DNA from: Treponema sp.
GTDB lineage: Bacteria; Spirochaetota; Spirochaetia; Treponematales; Treponemataceae
Assembly: GCA_024402535.1 (NCBI GenBank)
Contig: JAKSTN010000005.1
Location: 1 to 64,000 of the forward strand
Length of the DNA stretch: 64,000 bases
Direction: 5' to 3'
Part shown: positions 52,557 through 61,600 of the stretch, piece after piece
Numbering within the stretch: position 1 is the first letter of the stretch
Layout of the letters: each line of letters starts with the position of its first letter
Translations under genes and position numbers: made by a program
The notes under the pieces: model-generated
Seen by the model: only the letters and a program-made list of their open reading frames with translations
The model's database searches: none
Told to the model about the DNA's origin: nothing

Positions 52557-55500
52557 ATGAAAAAAGTTGTTTTATTATGTTCCCTGCTTCTGGCAAGCCT
52601 GCCAGTTTTTGCCCAGGACAACAATGCCAAATTCAAAGGCTGGAAAAAGGCAAAAACCCAGCATTTTACCTTTGTTTATGAAGATGCTTCAAAAGAAGCT
52701 GCAGAAGGCTTTATAAAAATAGCCGATGATGCCTGGAACAAAGTTGCAAAAATCTATTCCATTCCAAAAGAGAATATTACAGTTTATGTAACAGGTCGTA
52801 CAAATACAGTGAATGCCTATACATTCTCTTCTCCAGTGGAAATCATGATGTTCACAAATCCCTGTACGCTTACTGATTTTCCTTTCAGAGATAACTGGCA
52901 GCAGCTGTTTTTCACTCATGAATTGATTCACGCAGCAAACTTTTCTTTTGAGGACAGACTAACCTGGCCCGAAAAAGTTTTTGGTCCATATATGACTACA
53001 GCAAATTTTGCTTCAGTTAATGGCTGGGCTCTGGAAGGTCTTACTACTGTTCTTGAAACAGAACTTGGTAACGGTGGTCGCGGTCGAAGTCCATATTTTG
53101 AGCTGGATTATAAATCCCTTACGCTGGATAACGGCTTCCTTGCTTACGAAGATGTTGGCTTAGAAAAGGAACCTCCATATGGTCAGTCCTATGTAATCGG
53201 TTATCTTTTGATGCGTACAATTGCAGATAAATACGGAATCCAGGCTCTTGCAGATATTGAACGTAACCGTAAATGGGGAGACTCCTGGGAAAGCGCTGTA
53301 AAACTTGTTACAGGAGAAACTGCGCAGGATCTTTACCGGGATGTTAGAATTGCCCTTGCAAAAAAATATAACGAAGAACGCAAAATCCCTGAAGGTATAA
53401 TTATTTCTCCAAGAGATTTGAATACAAATTATGGAAAACCTGCAATTGTTTTAGATGATGGAACTTTAATCACTTTAAGATCAGCAGACGGTGCTGAAAA
53501 TGCTGTGGTTCGTCTGGACCCGGCTGCCAGAAGCGGCAGAAATTATATTGAAGACACAAATCCTGAAAAAGATCTGAATACAGTTTTCAAAGAAACAGTT
53601 TTGTTTACTGGTCCGTTTATGGATAGCGAATGTATAACTGCTGACGAAAATGGAAATGTTTTTGCGGTTATGGGAATTGTAAGTGCAGACAGAGGCCCTG
53701 GTCAGCAGGTTAAAGGAAATCTGTATTCATGGAACAAAGAAAATGGTCTTAAGCTTCTTGTAAAGGATACTACACTTTTTCAGCCAAGTGTCAGCCGGGA
53801 CGGGAAAACTCTTGTAGCTGTAGAACAGAATGGAATGCAGTTAAGACTTGTAAAAGTTGATGTTGAAACCGGAGCAAGAACAGTAATCCTTGAGGATAAA
53901 AATATTAGTTTCATGGAACCAAATGTAAATGCAGACGGAACAAAGGTTGCTTTCCTGGCTGTAGACTGGAGTCGGGCTCGGGTTGGTGTAATGGATCTTA
54001 ATGAATCTGGAAGTTATGAAATTGTTGCTAATGACGGAGAAACAATTTATGACCCGACTTATCCAATCTGGAATAATGACGGGCTTTTAACTTATACCTC
54101 AAATAACCGCGGTCGTCTGGAAACTTTTGAAGTAACAAAAGGGGAAGATGGAAAATGGATTTCAACTCCAATGCTTTCAGATCCGATTGGCGTTCTTTGG
54201 GCATATAAAAATGACAAGGGAATTTATTACCGTTCAAAATCTTCTTCCGGAATGGTTATAAAAATGAAGCCTTTATCTGAATGGGGGAAAGTTGCAGACT
54301 TTGAAGGTCCAAGTCCTGCCGGTGAAAAAATTTGTTTTGGCAATTTGACAAATGATTATCCGGATTTCGTTCCTTATACAGTGCTTTCTGAAGTAGAAGA
54401 ACCTGAAAAAACAGAAGAAGAACTTAAGGAAGAAAAGAAGGCTGCAATAAAGAAAGCGGTGAAAAAAGATCAGGCTGAAACAGAAGAACCTGTTCCTGTA
54501 AGAGGAAAAACAGTTAAACATCGTTCTGAAGAAAATAAAAAGGCCGCAGAAGAAGCAACTGCTGTTATAACTGAAATAACTGATGAAAAAAAATATATTC
54601 CTATGATTCAGCCTATGTTCTGGTTTCCGATTTTAGGTTACACAGTCGATCTGGAAGGAAAAGAACGCTTGGGTCTTGGAGGCATATTCTTAGGAATGAC
54701 TCCAAAATTGCAGCTTAATATAGGAGAACTTATTGGAGCCGGATTCTATTATCCAGGTATTAATAACTTCAGCAGTTTCTTGGGCGGTATTTTGCCGGTC
54801 AGAAGTAATTATGTGGAATTTGCAGTCAGCAGATCAGTTGGTGCAAAAGATAAAAATGGACAGAATCTGTTTTATGAAAAAAACAAGTTAATGGGAGGGT
54901 TTGTAATTCCAATTTTGAATAGATCTTATGTAGCAGATTCTATTTATTTGGGAGTGGAAAATGCAAATGCATTATATTTTTACAGAATAAGTGAAACTTC
55001 CAGTTCAATAACCGGTGACTATTCAAATTATTTGAATATGGCCTCTGTACTGGAACTGGATTTTGCTTATCAGCATAAACTTCCTCGCAGCACTCATATG
55101 ACCTACAGTGCAAGTGTTTCAACTTTAGGTTTGTATGATTGTGATATGAAAAACTTTCAGCTGGGCTATAAGGCAAACGGATATGCTGCTTATGGACTTA
55201 ATGGATTAGATTATAAACTGGCATTTAAAGGTGCATATATGCCGGTTCAGAGTACATCAATTTTAAGTCCGGTTTCAATGTTTTATGCCGGAGATGATTT
55301 AGATTATTCGTATCCAATCAGATTTATTCCTTCAGTTGAGATTGCTTCAGGAATCCAGGGAGCTGGAGTAAAATATTATGTAGAGACCTTAATGTCCGGT
55401 AATGAATCTACCTTCTTCTGGGATCAGACAGTTTCCAGAGGTGTAGAAGCCAGTCTTGGTATGGCAGAATTGAGTCTTAAGTGCGGTGTCAGTTTTTTGT

Positions 55501-55583
55501 GTGATTTCAAAAAGAATATAACAATAGATGATATTTACAAGGACTATAAGTTCTATTTCGATTTTTCAACCATATTTGATTAA
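52557..55583 (+). CDS. gluzincin-type metallopeptidase fused to beta-propeller and outer-membrane barrel
   Basis: 1008 aa with a signal peptide (MKKVVLLCSLLLASLPVFAQ). Domain 1 (about 25-300) is peptidase-MA-like with zinc motif HELIH at 121-125 and a third ligand Glu160 in GWALEGL. Domain 2 (about 300-600) is a TolB/WD40-like propeller (DGKTLVAVEQNGMQLRLV; NADGTKVAFLAVDWS). A Lys/Glu-rich linker (about 625-680) leads to a C-terminal beta-barrel (about 690-1008) with alternating strands and a terminal Phe-Asp. Likely a cell-surface or outer-membrane peptidase or assembly protein. Start at ATG 52557 with CGGAGA. Confidence 0.75.
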   Translation: MKKVVLLCSLLLASLPVFAQDNNAKFKGWKKAKTQHFTFVYEDASKEAAEGFIKIADDAWNKVAKIYSIPKENITVYVTGRTNTVNAYTFSSPVEIMMFTNPCTLTDFPFRDNWQQLFFTHELIHAANFSFEDRLTWPEKVFGPYMTTANFASVNGWALEGLTTVLETELGNGGRGRSPYFELDYKSLTLDNGFLAYEDVGLEKEPPYGQSYVIGYLLMRTIADKYGIQALADIERNRKWGDSWESAVKLVTGETAQDLYRDVRIALAKKYNEERKIPEGIIISPRDLNTNYGKPAIVLDDGTLITLRSADGAENAVVRLDPAARSGRNYIEDTNPEKDLNTVFKETVLFTGPFMDSECITADENGNVFAVMGIVSADRGPGQQVKGNLYSWNKENGLKLLVKDTTLFQPSVSRDGKTLVAVEQNGMQLRLVKVDVETGARTVILEDKNISFMEPNVNADGTKVAFLAVDWSRARVGVMDLNESGSYEIVANDGETIYDPTYPIWNNDGLLTYTSNNRGRLETFEVTKGEDGKWISTPMLSDPIGVLWAYKNDKGIYYRSKSSSGMVIKMKPLSEWGKVADFEGPSPAGEKICFGNLTNDYPDFVPYTVLSEVEEPEKTEEELKEEKKAAIKKAVKKDQAETEEPVPVRGKTVKHRSEENKKAAEEATAVITEITDEKKYIPMIQPMFWFPILGYTVDLEGKERLGLGGIFLGMTPKLQLNIGELIGAGFYYPGINNFSSFLGGILPVRSNYVEFAVSRSVGAKDKNGQNLFYEKNKLMGGFVIPILNRSYVADSIYLGVENANALYFYRISETSSSITGDYSNYLNMASVLELDFAYQHKLPRSTHMTYSASVSTLGLYDCDMKNFQLGYKANGYAAYGLNGLDYKLAFKGAYMPVQSTSILSPVSMFYAGDDLDYSYPIRFIPSVEIASGIQGAGVKYYVETLMSGNESTFFWDQTVSRGVEASLGMAELSLKCGVSFLCDFKKNITIDDIYKDYKFYFDFSTIFD

Positions 55584-55593
55584 CGGCGTGTAG

Positions 55594-55620
55594 AAAAAGG
55601 GGCTAATCAGTCCCTTTTTT
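55594..55620 (+). terminator. intrinsic terminator
   Basis: AAAAAGGGGCT pairs with AGTCCCTTTTTT around AATC; the T-run forms the 3' arm. It follows the outer-membrane metallopeptidase gene. Confidence 0.7.
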
Positions 55621-55669
55621 ACATCTCCAAATTCTCCAAAATAATATGGAATTTCCCCTAAAAATTTGA

Positions 55670-55675
55670 TATGCT
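55670..55675 (+). promoter_or_regulatory. -10 box of glgX
   Basis: TATGCT at 55670-55675, 9 bp before the ATG, without a ribosome site: another probable leaderless gene. Confidence 0.45.
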
Positions 55676-55684
55676 AGACGTTAT

Positions 55685-57790
55685 ATGGGCGAGTTAATTG
55701 TACAGAGTGGAAATCCTCTTCTTTCAGGTGCTACCGTTATGGACGGAGGAGTAAACTTTACTGTTTATTCCAAAAACGCAACAAGGGTGGTCATCTATTT
55801 TTTTGATAAGGATGATGCTGTACAGCCTTCTGAAAGCTACGAGTTTGATCCTGTAACAAACAAGACCGGGGACTTATGGCATTGTTTTGTTCAGGGGAAA
55901 GGTGAAGGCACTCTTTATCTTTACCGCGTTGACGGCCCTTATGTTCCCCCAGAGGGACACCGCTTTAATTTTGTAAAATATCTTCTGGACCCTTGTGCTA
56001 AAGCTTTTACCAAAGGTTCAGTTTTCCGTTCATACAACAAACAGCGCGCTTCCGGTCTTGCCGGAGTTCAGAACGGCGAGCTTCAGGATCTTTCCGATTT
56101 TCCGAAGTGTGTAGTCGTTGATGACAAAAATTTTGACTGGGAAGGTGACACGCCGCTGAATTATCCTTTGAAGGATACTGTCATTTATGAAACTCATGTA
56201 AAAGGTTTCACCGCATCTGAAACTTCAGGAATTTCTGTGGAAGATGGCCGCGGAACTTACAAAGGTTTCCAGAAAAAAATCCAGCACCTTAAAGACCTTG
56301 GAATTACATCTGTTGAGCTTCTTCCGATGTTCGAATTTGATGAAAACGAAAACGGAAATGAAAACCCGAGAACAGGACTTAAGCTTGTAAATTACTGGGG
56401 CTACAGCACAATCGGGTTCTTTGCTCCAAAAACTTCATATGCATACGATCAGACTCCGGGCGGCGCAGTCCGCGAATTCAAGGAGCTTGTTAAGGCGCTG
56501 CATAAAGAAGGTATCGAAGTAATTCTTGATGTTGTTTATAACCACACTGCGGAAGGAAATGAGAACGGTTACACTTTCATGTTCCGCGGTTTTGAAAACT
56601 CAGTTTATTACAGTCTTCCTGAATATGAAAAACAGTATTACATGAATTACTCAGGCTGCGGAAATACAGTGAATTGTAATCATCCTGTTGTGCGGAGATT
56701 CATTATTGAAAGTCTCCGCTACTGGGTAATGGAAATGCACGTTGACGGTTTCCGCTTCGATCTGGCTTCAATTCTCTGCCGCGAGGTAAACGGGCATATT
56801 CCGGCAAATCCGCCTCTTGTAAGTGCCATTGCAGAAGACCCTGTTTTAAGCAGAACAAAAATTATTGCCGAGCCTTGGGATGCTGCAGGCTGTTACCAGG
56901 TAGGAAGCTTTCCTGGAAAAAGGTGGAGCGAATGGAATGGAAAATTCCGTGATGACATGCGCCGCTTCATCCGGGGCGACGAAGGAACTGCAACGCTTGC
57001 GGCAACACGCCTTGCGGGAAGTTCGGATTTGTATAAGGCGGGGGACAGAAGTCCGCTTGCTTCAATCAATTTTATTACAGCACATGACGGCTTTACCTTA
57101 AATGATCTGGTAAGCTACAACCATAAACACAACGAAGATAACGGCGAAGAAAACCGCGACGGTTCTGACGACAATGTCAGCTACAATCACGGGTACGAAG
57201 GCGAAAGTGAGAATCCTAAGATTGAAGCTCTGCGCCTTAAAAAAATCAAAAACTTCATGCTTTATCTTATGACAAGTCAGGGCGTTCCAATGATGCTGGG
57301 CGGCGATGAAATGCGCCGTACTCAGGGAGGAAACAACAATGCTTACTGCCAGGATTCTGAAGTAAGCTGGTTTGACTGGACTCTTGCAGAAAAAAATGCA
57401 GGTCTTGTCCGCTTTGTGAAAGGCATTATAGCACTGCGAAAAAATAACGCCTGCTTCCGCCGCGAAACTTTTTTCAGCGAGGAAAACCGTCAGGAATTAA
57501 CATGGTATGACAGAAACGGCAAAAATCCGGACTGGAACGGATCTAACCGCTTCTTAAGTTATAAACTTTCAGATGAAAAATCAGATTTTTACATTGCTTC
57601 GAATACTGACATTTACGATCTGACAATCACACTGCCAACACTTCCAATCGGTAAAAACTGGTTCCGTGTGGCTGATACATCATTTGAAAGTCCGGATGAC
57701 TTCTGTATGGAAGGCGCCGAAGAACAGCTTATGGATCAGAAACGGTATGTTCTGATCAGCGGCAGTTCTGTAATTTTAATTGGTAAATAA
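55685..57790 (+). CDS. glgX: glycogen debranching enzyme (isoamylase type)
   Basis: 701 aa GH13_11 enzyme with N-terminal CBM48 domain (SGATVMDGGVNFTVYSKNA). The catalytic barrel carries DVVYNHTAEG, the nucleophile in VDGFRFDLASIL, the acid/base in IIAEPWDAAG and FITAHDGFT. It hydrolyses alpha-1,6 branches in glycogen limit dextrin, working with the phosphorylase encoded 36 bp downstream. No signal peptide, so cytoplasmic. Confidence 0.95.
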   Translation: MGELIVQSGNPLLSGATVMDGGVNFTVYSKNATRVVIYFFDKDDAVQPSESYEFDPVTNKTGDLWHCFVQGKGEGTLYLYRVDGPYVPPEGHRFNFVKYLLDPCAKAFTKGSVFRSYNKQRASGLAGVQNGELQDLSDFPKCVVVDDKNFDWEGDTPLNYPLKDTVIYETHVKGFTASETSGISVEDGRGTYKGFQKKIQHLKDLGITSVELLPMFEFDENENGNENPRTGLKLVNYWGYSTIGFFAPKTSYAYDQTPGGAVREFKELVKALHKEGIEVILDVVYNHTAEGNENGYTFMFRGFENSVYYSLPEYEKQYYMNYSGCGNTVNCNHPVVRRFIIESLRYWVMEMHVDGFRFDLASILCREVNGHIPANPPLVSAIAEDPVLSRTKIIAEPWDAAGCYQVGSFPGKRWSEWNGKFRDDMRRFIRGDEGTATLAATRLAGSSDLYKAGDRSPLASINFITAHDGFTLNDLVSYNHKHNEDNGEENRDGSDDNVSYNHGYEGESENPKIEALRLKKIKNFMLYLMTSQGVPMMLGGDEMRRTQGGNNNAYCQDSEVSWFDWTLAEKNAGLVRFVKGIIALRKNNACFRRETFFSEENRQELTWYDRNGKNPDWNGSNRFLSYKLSDEKSDFYIASNTDIYDLTITLPTLPIGKNWFRVADTSFESPDDFCMEGAEEQLMDQKRYVLISGSSVILIGK

Positions 57791-57826
57791 AAAAAATGGG
57801 GCATTGCCCTAAGAGAGGAGAACTCT

Positions 57827-60271
57827 ATGGTATTTGATGCAGAAAAATTTAAAGAAAATCTTTCAGGCCGTCTTCGCCGTCAGTACGGAAAAGACATCAG
57901 CCAGGCTAACAAGCATGACCTTTTTGATGCTGTTTCGGCTTCTGCCCGTGAAATCATTATGGATAACTGGATGGCTACCCGTAATGAATACGAAAAGAAA
58001 CCAACAAGACAGCTTTATTATTTATCAGCAGAGTTCCTTATGGGACGTGCACTTTCAAACAACTTGATCAACTGTGGAATTAAGGATGCTGTAAAAGAAG
58101 TTCTTCAGGGAATGAATATCAACTTTGATATGATTGAAGATGAAGAACCTGATGCAGGTCTTGGTAACGGTGGCTTAGGTCGTCTTGCTGCATGTTTCCT
58201 GGATTCACTTGCAACACTGGATTACCCTGGACACGGATACGGTATCCGCTACGAATACGGTATGTTCGAACAGAGAATTGAAGACGGTTACCAGGTTGAA
58301 TATCCTGACAACTGGCTCAAACACCGGGACCCATGGGAAGTAAAACGTTCTGATCTTCAGGTAACTGTAAAATTTGGTGGAAACATTGCTTACGGAAAAA
58401 CTCCAGACGGACAGCCACGTTTCTACATTGAAAATGCAGAAGAAGTAATTGCAACTCCATACGATATGCCAATCGTTGGTTTTGATACAAAAACAGTAAA
58501 CACACTGCGCCTTTGGGAAGCTTCGTCTCCAAATGGATTTGATCTTCAGCTTTTCAACAACATGGATTATAACCGCGCTGTTGAACGCCAGAACAGTGCA
58601 GAAAATATCAGCCGTGTTCTGTATCCAAATGATAACGGGCCAAGCGGAAAAGCACTTCGTCTTAAGCAGCAGTATTTCTTCAGTTCTGCATCTCTTCAGG
58701 ATCTGGTTCGCCACTACGTTGCTGACTATGGAACAGATTTCAAAAAGTTCCCTGAACTTCATGTAATTCAGCTGAACGATACACATCCTGTAGTTGCTAT
58801 TCCTGAACTTATGCGTATTCTTATGGATGAATATAATGTCGGTTGGGATGAAGCATGGGATGTAGTGACAAAAACTTTTGCTTATACAAATCATACAATC
58901 CTGGCAGAAGCTTTGGAAAAATGGCCTATTAGTATTTTCCAGGGACTCCTTCCACGTATCTATCAGATTGTTGAAGAAATTAACCGCCGTCTTCTTATTG
59001 AACTGCGCCAGAAATATCCAAACGATTATGAAAAACACCAGCACATGTCTATTATCCACAATGATAAAGTTTACATGGCATGGCTTGCAATTCACGCATG
59101 TTTCAGTGTAAACGGTGTTGCAGCTCTTCATACTGAACTTCTGAAATCAAAAGAACTTAAAGACTGGTACGACCTGTATCCTGCAAAGTTCAACAATAAG
59201 ACAAACGGTATTACACAGCGCCGCTGGCTTTTGAATGCAAACCCTGAACTTGCAAAATTCATTACAGACAGAATTGGTCACGGATGGGAAAAAGAGCTTT
59301 CTAAACTGAAGGAACTTGAAAAGTTCGCTGACGATGCAGCATCAATCGATGCATTCCTGAAAATCAAGCAGGATAACAAACAGGCTCTTGCTGATTATCT
59401 TAAACACGCACAGAACGAATTCCTGGATCCTGAAAGCATTTTCGACGTTCAGGTAAAACGTCTTCACGAATACAAACGCCAGCTTCTGAACGTGCTCCAC
59501 ATTATGTATCTGTACAACCGTCTGGTAGAAGATCCAAGCTTCAATCCACCTGCACGTACATTTATTTTTGGTGCAAAGGCTGCTTCAGGTTACCGCCGTG
59601 CAAAGTCTATCATTAAGCTGATTAATACAGTTGCTGACCGTGTAAACAATGACCGCCGCGTTCGCGGAAAGATCCGTGTAGTTTTCGTAGAAAACTACCG
59701 TGTTTCAGTTGCAGAAAAAATCTTCCCGGCTGCTGATGTTTCAGAACAGATTTCAACAGCAGGTCTTGAAGCTTCAGGTACATCAAACATGAAGTTCATG
59801 CTGAACGGTGCTCTGACACTTGGAACAATGGACGGTGCAAATATTGAAATCGTAGAAGAAGCCGGTAGCGACAACGCATACGTATTCGGTCTTACTTCTG
59901 ATGAAATCATCAAGATGGAAAACGAACACTCATACAATCCACAGGAATATATGAGCCGTAATCCTGCTCTGGCAAAAGTTCTGGATCAGCTGGTTGATGG
60001 AACTTACGATCCAACTCATCAGATTTTCAAGGAACTTTACGATTCACTTGTTTACGGTGTAGAAGGTCAGCGCCCTGACGTTTACTACCTGCTTGCAGAC
60101 TTTGAATCTTACGTAAAGGCACAGGAAAGAATTGCCGCTGATTATTCAGACCGCAAAGCCTGGGCACGCAAGGCAATCATCAACATTGCTAACGCCGGTA
60201 AGTTCAGCTCTGACCGTACAATCGAAGATTACGTACGCGACATCTGGAAACTGGAAAGAGTAGTGCTGTAA
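57827..60271 (+). CDS. glgP: glycogen/starch/alpha-glucan phosphorylase
   Basis: 814 aa GT35 enzyme. Releases glucose 1-phosphate from alpha-1,4-glucan. Family segments: EDEEPDAGLGNGGLGRLAACF near residue 105, QLNDTHPVVAIPELMR, and the PLP region EASGTSNMKFMLNG containing the Schiff-base Lys. It follows glgX by 36 bp with GAGAGGAG, forming a glycogen-degradation operon. A terminator ends the unit at 60313-60362. Confidence 0.97.
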   Translation: MVFDAEKFKENLSGRLRRQYGKDISQANKHDLFDAVSASAREIIMDNWMATRNEYEKKPTRQLYYLSAEFLMGRALSNNLINCGIKDAVKEVLQGMNINFDMIEDEEPDAGLGNGGLGRLAACFLDSLATLDYPGHGYGIRYEYGMFEQRIEDGYQVEYPDNWLKHRDPWEVKRSDLQVTVKFGGNIAYGKTPDGQPRFYIENAEEVIATPYDMPIVGFDTKTVNTLRLWEASSPNGFDLQLFNNMDYNRAVERQNSAENISRVLYPNDNGPSGKALRLKQQYFFSSASLQDLVRHYVADYGTDFKKFPELHVIQLNDTHPVVAIPELMRILMDEYNVGWDEAWDVVTKTFAYTNHTILAEALEKWPISIFQGLLPRIYQIVEEINRRLLIELRQKYPNDYEKHQHMSIIHNDKVYMAWLAIHACFSVNGVAALHTELLKSKELKDWYDLYPAKFNNKTNGITQRRWLLNANPELAKFITDRIGHGWEKELSKLKELEKFADDAASIDAFLKIKQDNKQALADYLKHAQNEFLDPESIFDVQVKRLHEYKRQLLNVLHIMYLYNRLVEDPSFNPPARTFIFGAKAASGYRRAKSIIKLINTVADRVNNDRRVRGKIRVVFVENYRVSVAEKIFPAADVSEQISTAGLEASGTSNMKFMLNGALTLGTMDGANIEIVEEAGSDNAYVFGLTSDEIIKMENEHSYNPQEYMSRNPALAKVLDQLVDGTYDPTHQIFKELYDSLVYGVEGQRPDVYYLLADFESYVKAQERIAADYSDRKAWARKAIINIANAGKFSSDRTIEDYVRDIWKLERVVL

Positions 60272-60312
60272 GAAATTGATAATGCATAATTGAAAATTAT
60301 CTACTGAATAAG

Positions 60313-60362
60313 AAAGCTGACAGTCACGGGGGAGTGTCCTTTGTGAGTGTCAGCTTTTTTTT
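60313..60362 (+). terminator. intrinsic terminator after glgP
   Basis: AAAGCTGACA (60313-60322) pairs with TGTCAGCTTT (60348-60357), followed by T to 60362. Confidence 0.8.
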
Positions 60363-60402
60363 ATCACTTTCACAAAGAAATATACATTGACTTTGTGACA
60401 AA

Positions 60403-60424
60403 TTATACATATGTTATACATATG
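60403..60424 (+). promoter_or_regulatory. tandem 11-bp repeat at the antitoxin start
   Basis: TTATACATATG occurs twice with no gap (60403-60413 and 60414-60424); the second copy carries the antitoxin ATG. A TTGACT lies at 60387-60392. Probable promoter/operator for self-control by the ribbon-helix-helix antitoxin. The first copy starts a four-codon frame whose TGA overlaps the antitoxin ATG. Confidence 0.55.
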
Positions 60425-60670
60425 AAACCATTAACTTTATATGTATCTGATGAGGTGTATACATCATATCAAGAAATAGCATTAAAGCTTGGAGTAAAAA
60501 CTGCGGCATTAATCAGAAAGGCTATGAATTCGTATCTTTCGGAAAATCTTAAGAAGAAAAAAACGCTGGATGATTTTGTTTCTTTTAATTCTGGAGATTT
60601 GAAGAAAGATTTTATCCATGAAGGCGAAGACGAAGACTTCAGGGGAGAAATGCTGGATGATAGGTATTGA
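60422..60670 (+). CDS. ribbon-helix-helix antitoxin (VapB-like)
   Basis: 82 aa. The first 45 residues fit a ribbon-helix-helix fold: strand PLTLYVSDEVY, then helices YQEIALKLGV and TAALIRKAMNSYLSENLKK. The acidic tail (DFIHEGEDEDFRGEMLDDRY) would wrap the toxin. It neutralises the PIN toxin whose gene overlaps it by 14 bp and probably represses the operon. The start is the ATG in the second TTATACATATG copy; a longer frame from 60347 runs through the promoter. Confidence 0.78.
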   Translation: MKPLTLYVSDEVYTSYQEIALKLGVKTAALIRKAMNSYLSENLKKKKTLDDFVSFNSGDLKKDFIHEGEDEDFRGEMLDDRY

Positions 60671-61097
60671 TACATGCTTCCTTGTTGATTTGACCATGAA
60701 TGGGTCTCCAAGATATGAAGGTGCTTTGAAACTTTTTAATGACTGGAAATCAACAAATAAACAGATGCATATTTTTTATAATGTTTTTCTGGAATTCCAG
60801 CACATCGTAACAGATCCGAAGAGATTTACAAATCCTATGACAATGGAACAGGCAATTGAACAAAGCTGGTTTTGGTGTGATCAGGAAAGAGTTAGGATTA
60901 TATATCCTGATGACCAGAGTTTTGGAAGGGCACAGTTGTGGCTTAATCAATTTGGTCTGGGCAGAAAAAGATTAATCGACACTCATATGGCATCCTGTTA
61001 TGCAAACCACGGCGTTGATGTATTTTGGACAGCAAAACCGAAGGATTTTGAAATTTTTAATGTTTTTGATTTAATTGATTATTCTTCAAACAAATGA
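60657..61097 (+). CDS. PIN-domain toxin (VapC-like)
   Basis: 146 aa. PIN nuclease acidic residues: Asp5 in MIGIDTCFLVDL, Glu46 in NVFLEFQHI, Asp108 in RLIDTHMAS, and Asp122 region. Such toxins cleave tRNA or rRNA when freed. Start at ATG 60657, inside the 3' end of the antitoxin gene in a different frame (14-bp overlap), typical of toxin-antitoxin pairs. Its 3' end overlaps the convergent gene at 61079 by 19 bp. Confidence 0.82.
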   Translation: MIGIDTCFLVDLTMNGSPRYEGALKLFNDWKSTNKQMHIFYNVFLEFQHIVTDPKRFTNPMTMEQAIEQSWFWCDQERVRIIYPDDQSFGRAQLWLNQFGLGRKRLIDTHMASCYANHGVDVFWTAKPKDFEIFNVFDLIDYSSNK

Positions 61098-61477
61098 ATT
61101 ATCACTCCGCCTTCCTTGCCTTCGATTTTTCCATAGATGCCGGAGGTTTCAAGAAAGGCCAGGTTTTCAGAGTCTGTGTAAATCAGTGGGCGGGTGGTTA
61201 TGTCACCGTTTGCTTCAAAAGATCCGTTGTTTTCTATAAATATGCGGCAGTCTTTTCCGGTGGCATCTTTTCCTTTAAGAATATAACGGGCGCTTAAAAA
61301 GCGTTCCTTGCCGTAATCCTGTTTCTGGGTGTCGGCGGCACTTGGGCCGATGACGCCCTTGAAGCCTGAACCTTCAGCGGTTCCATCAAAAAGAATCATG
61401 CAGGCTTCGCCTGATTTTCCCTTTACTTCTTCAAATCCTGTAATATTAACATCAACCTTTAAAACTTCTTTTGCCAT
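61079..61477 (-). CDS. DUF3237-like beta-barrel protein
   Basis: 132 aa, no signal peptide. Alternating strands with RYILKGKDATGKDCRIFIENNG resemble DUF3237 proteins (small beta-barrels of unknown function). The start is ATG 61477 (MAKEVLKVDV); the frame continues upstream to 61540 but without a start of better quality. Its end overlaps the vapC-like gene by 19 bp on the opposite strand; divergent from glnN. Confidence 0.6.
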   Translation of the reverse strand: MAKEVLKVDVNITGFEEVKGKSGEACMILFDGTAEGSGFKGVIGPSAADTQKQDYGKERFLSARYILKGKDATGKDCRIFIENNGSFEANGDITTRPLIYTDSENLAFLETSGIYGKIEGKEGGVIIHLFEE

Positions 61478-61600
61478 AGATTTATTTTGCCATGACCGCT
61501 GTTTGGAGGCAATCGGAAAATCACCCCAGGTCAATTCCAAAAAACACCGATTTCCGATAAAATATAGTATTAAATTTTTTTCATACTATGGGGTAACAGT

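Noticed and set aside
58205..59131. Long antisense ORF of 308 codons inside glgP
   Set aside because: No ribosome site, no family resemblance; it is the antisense reading of a conserved phosphorylase gene.
60279..60301. Inverted repeat GATAAT...ATTATC after glgP as a mobile element
   Set aside because: Only a six-base AT-rich arm with no second copy noticed in the window; not enough to call.
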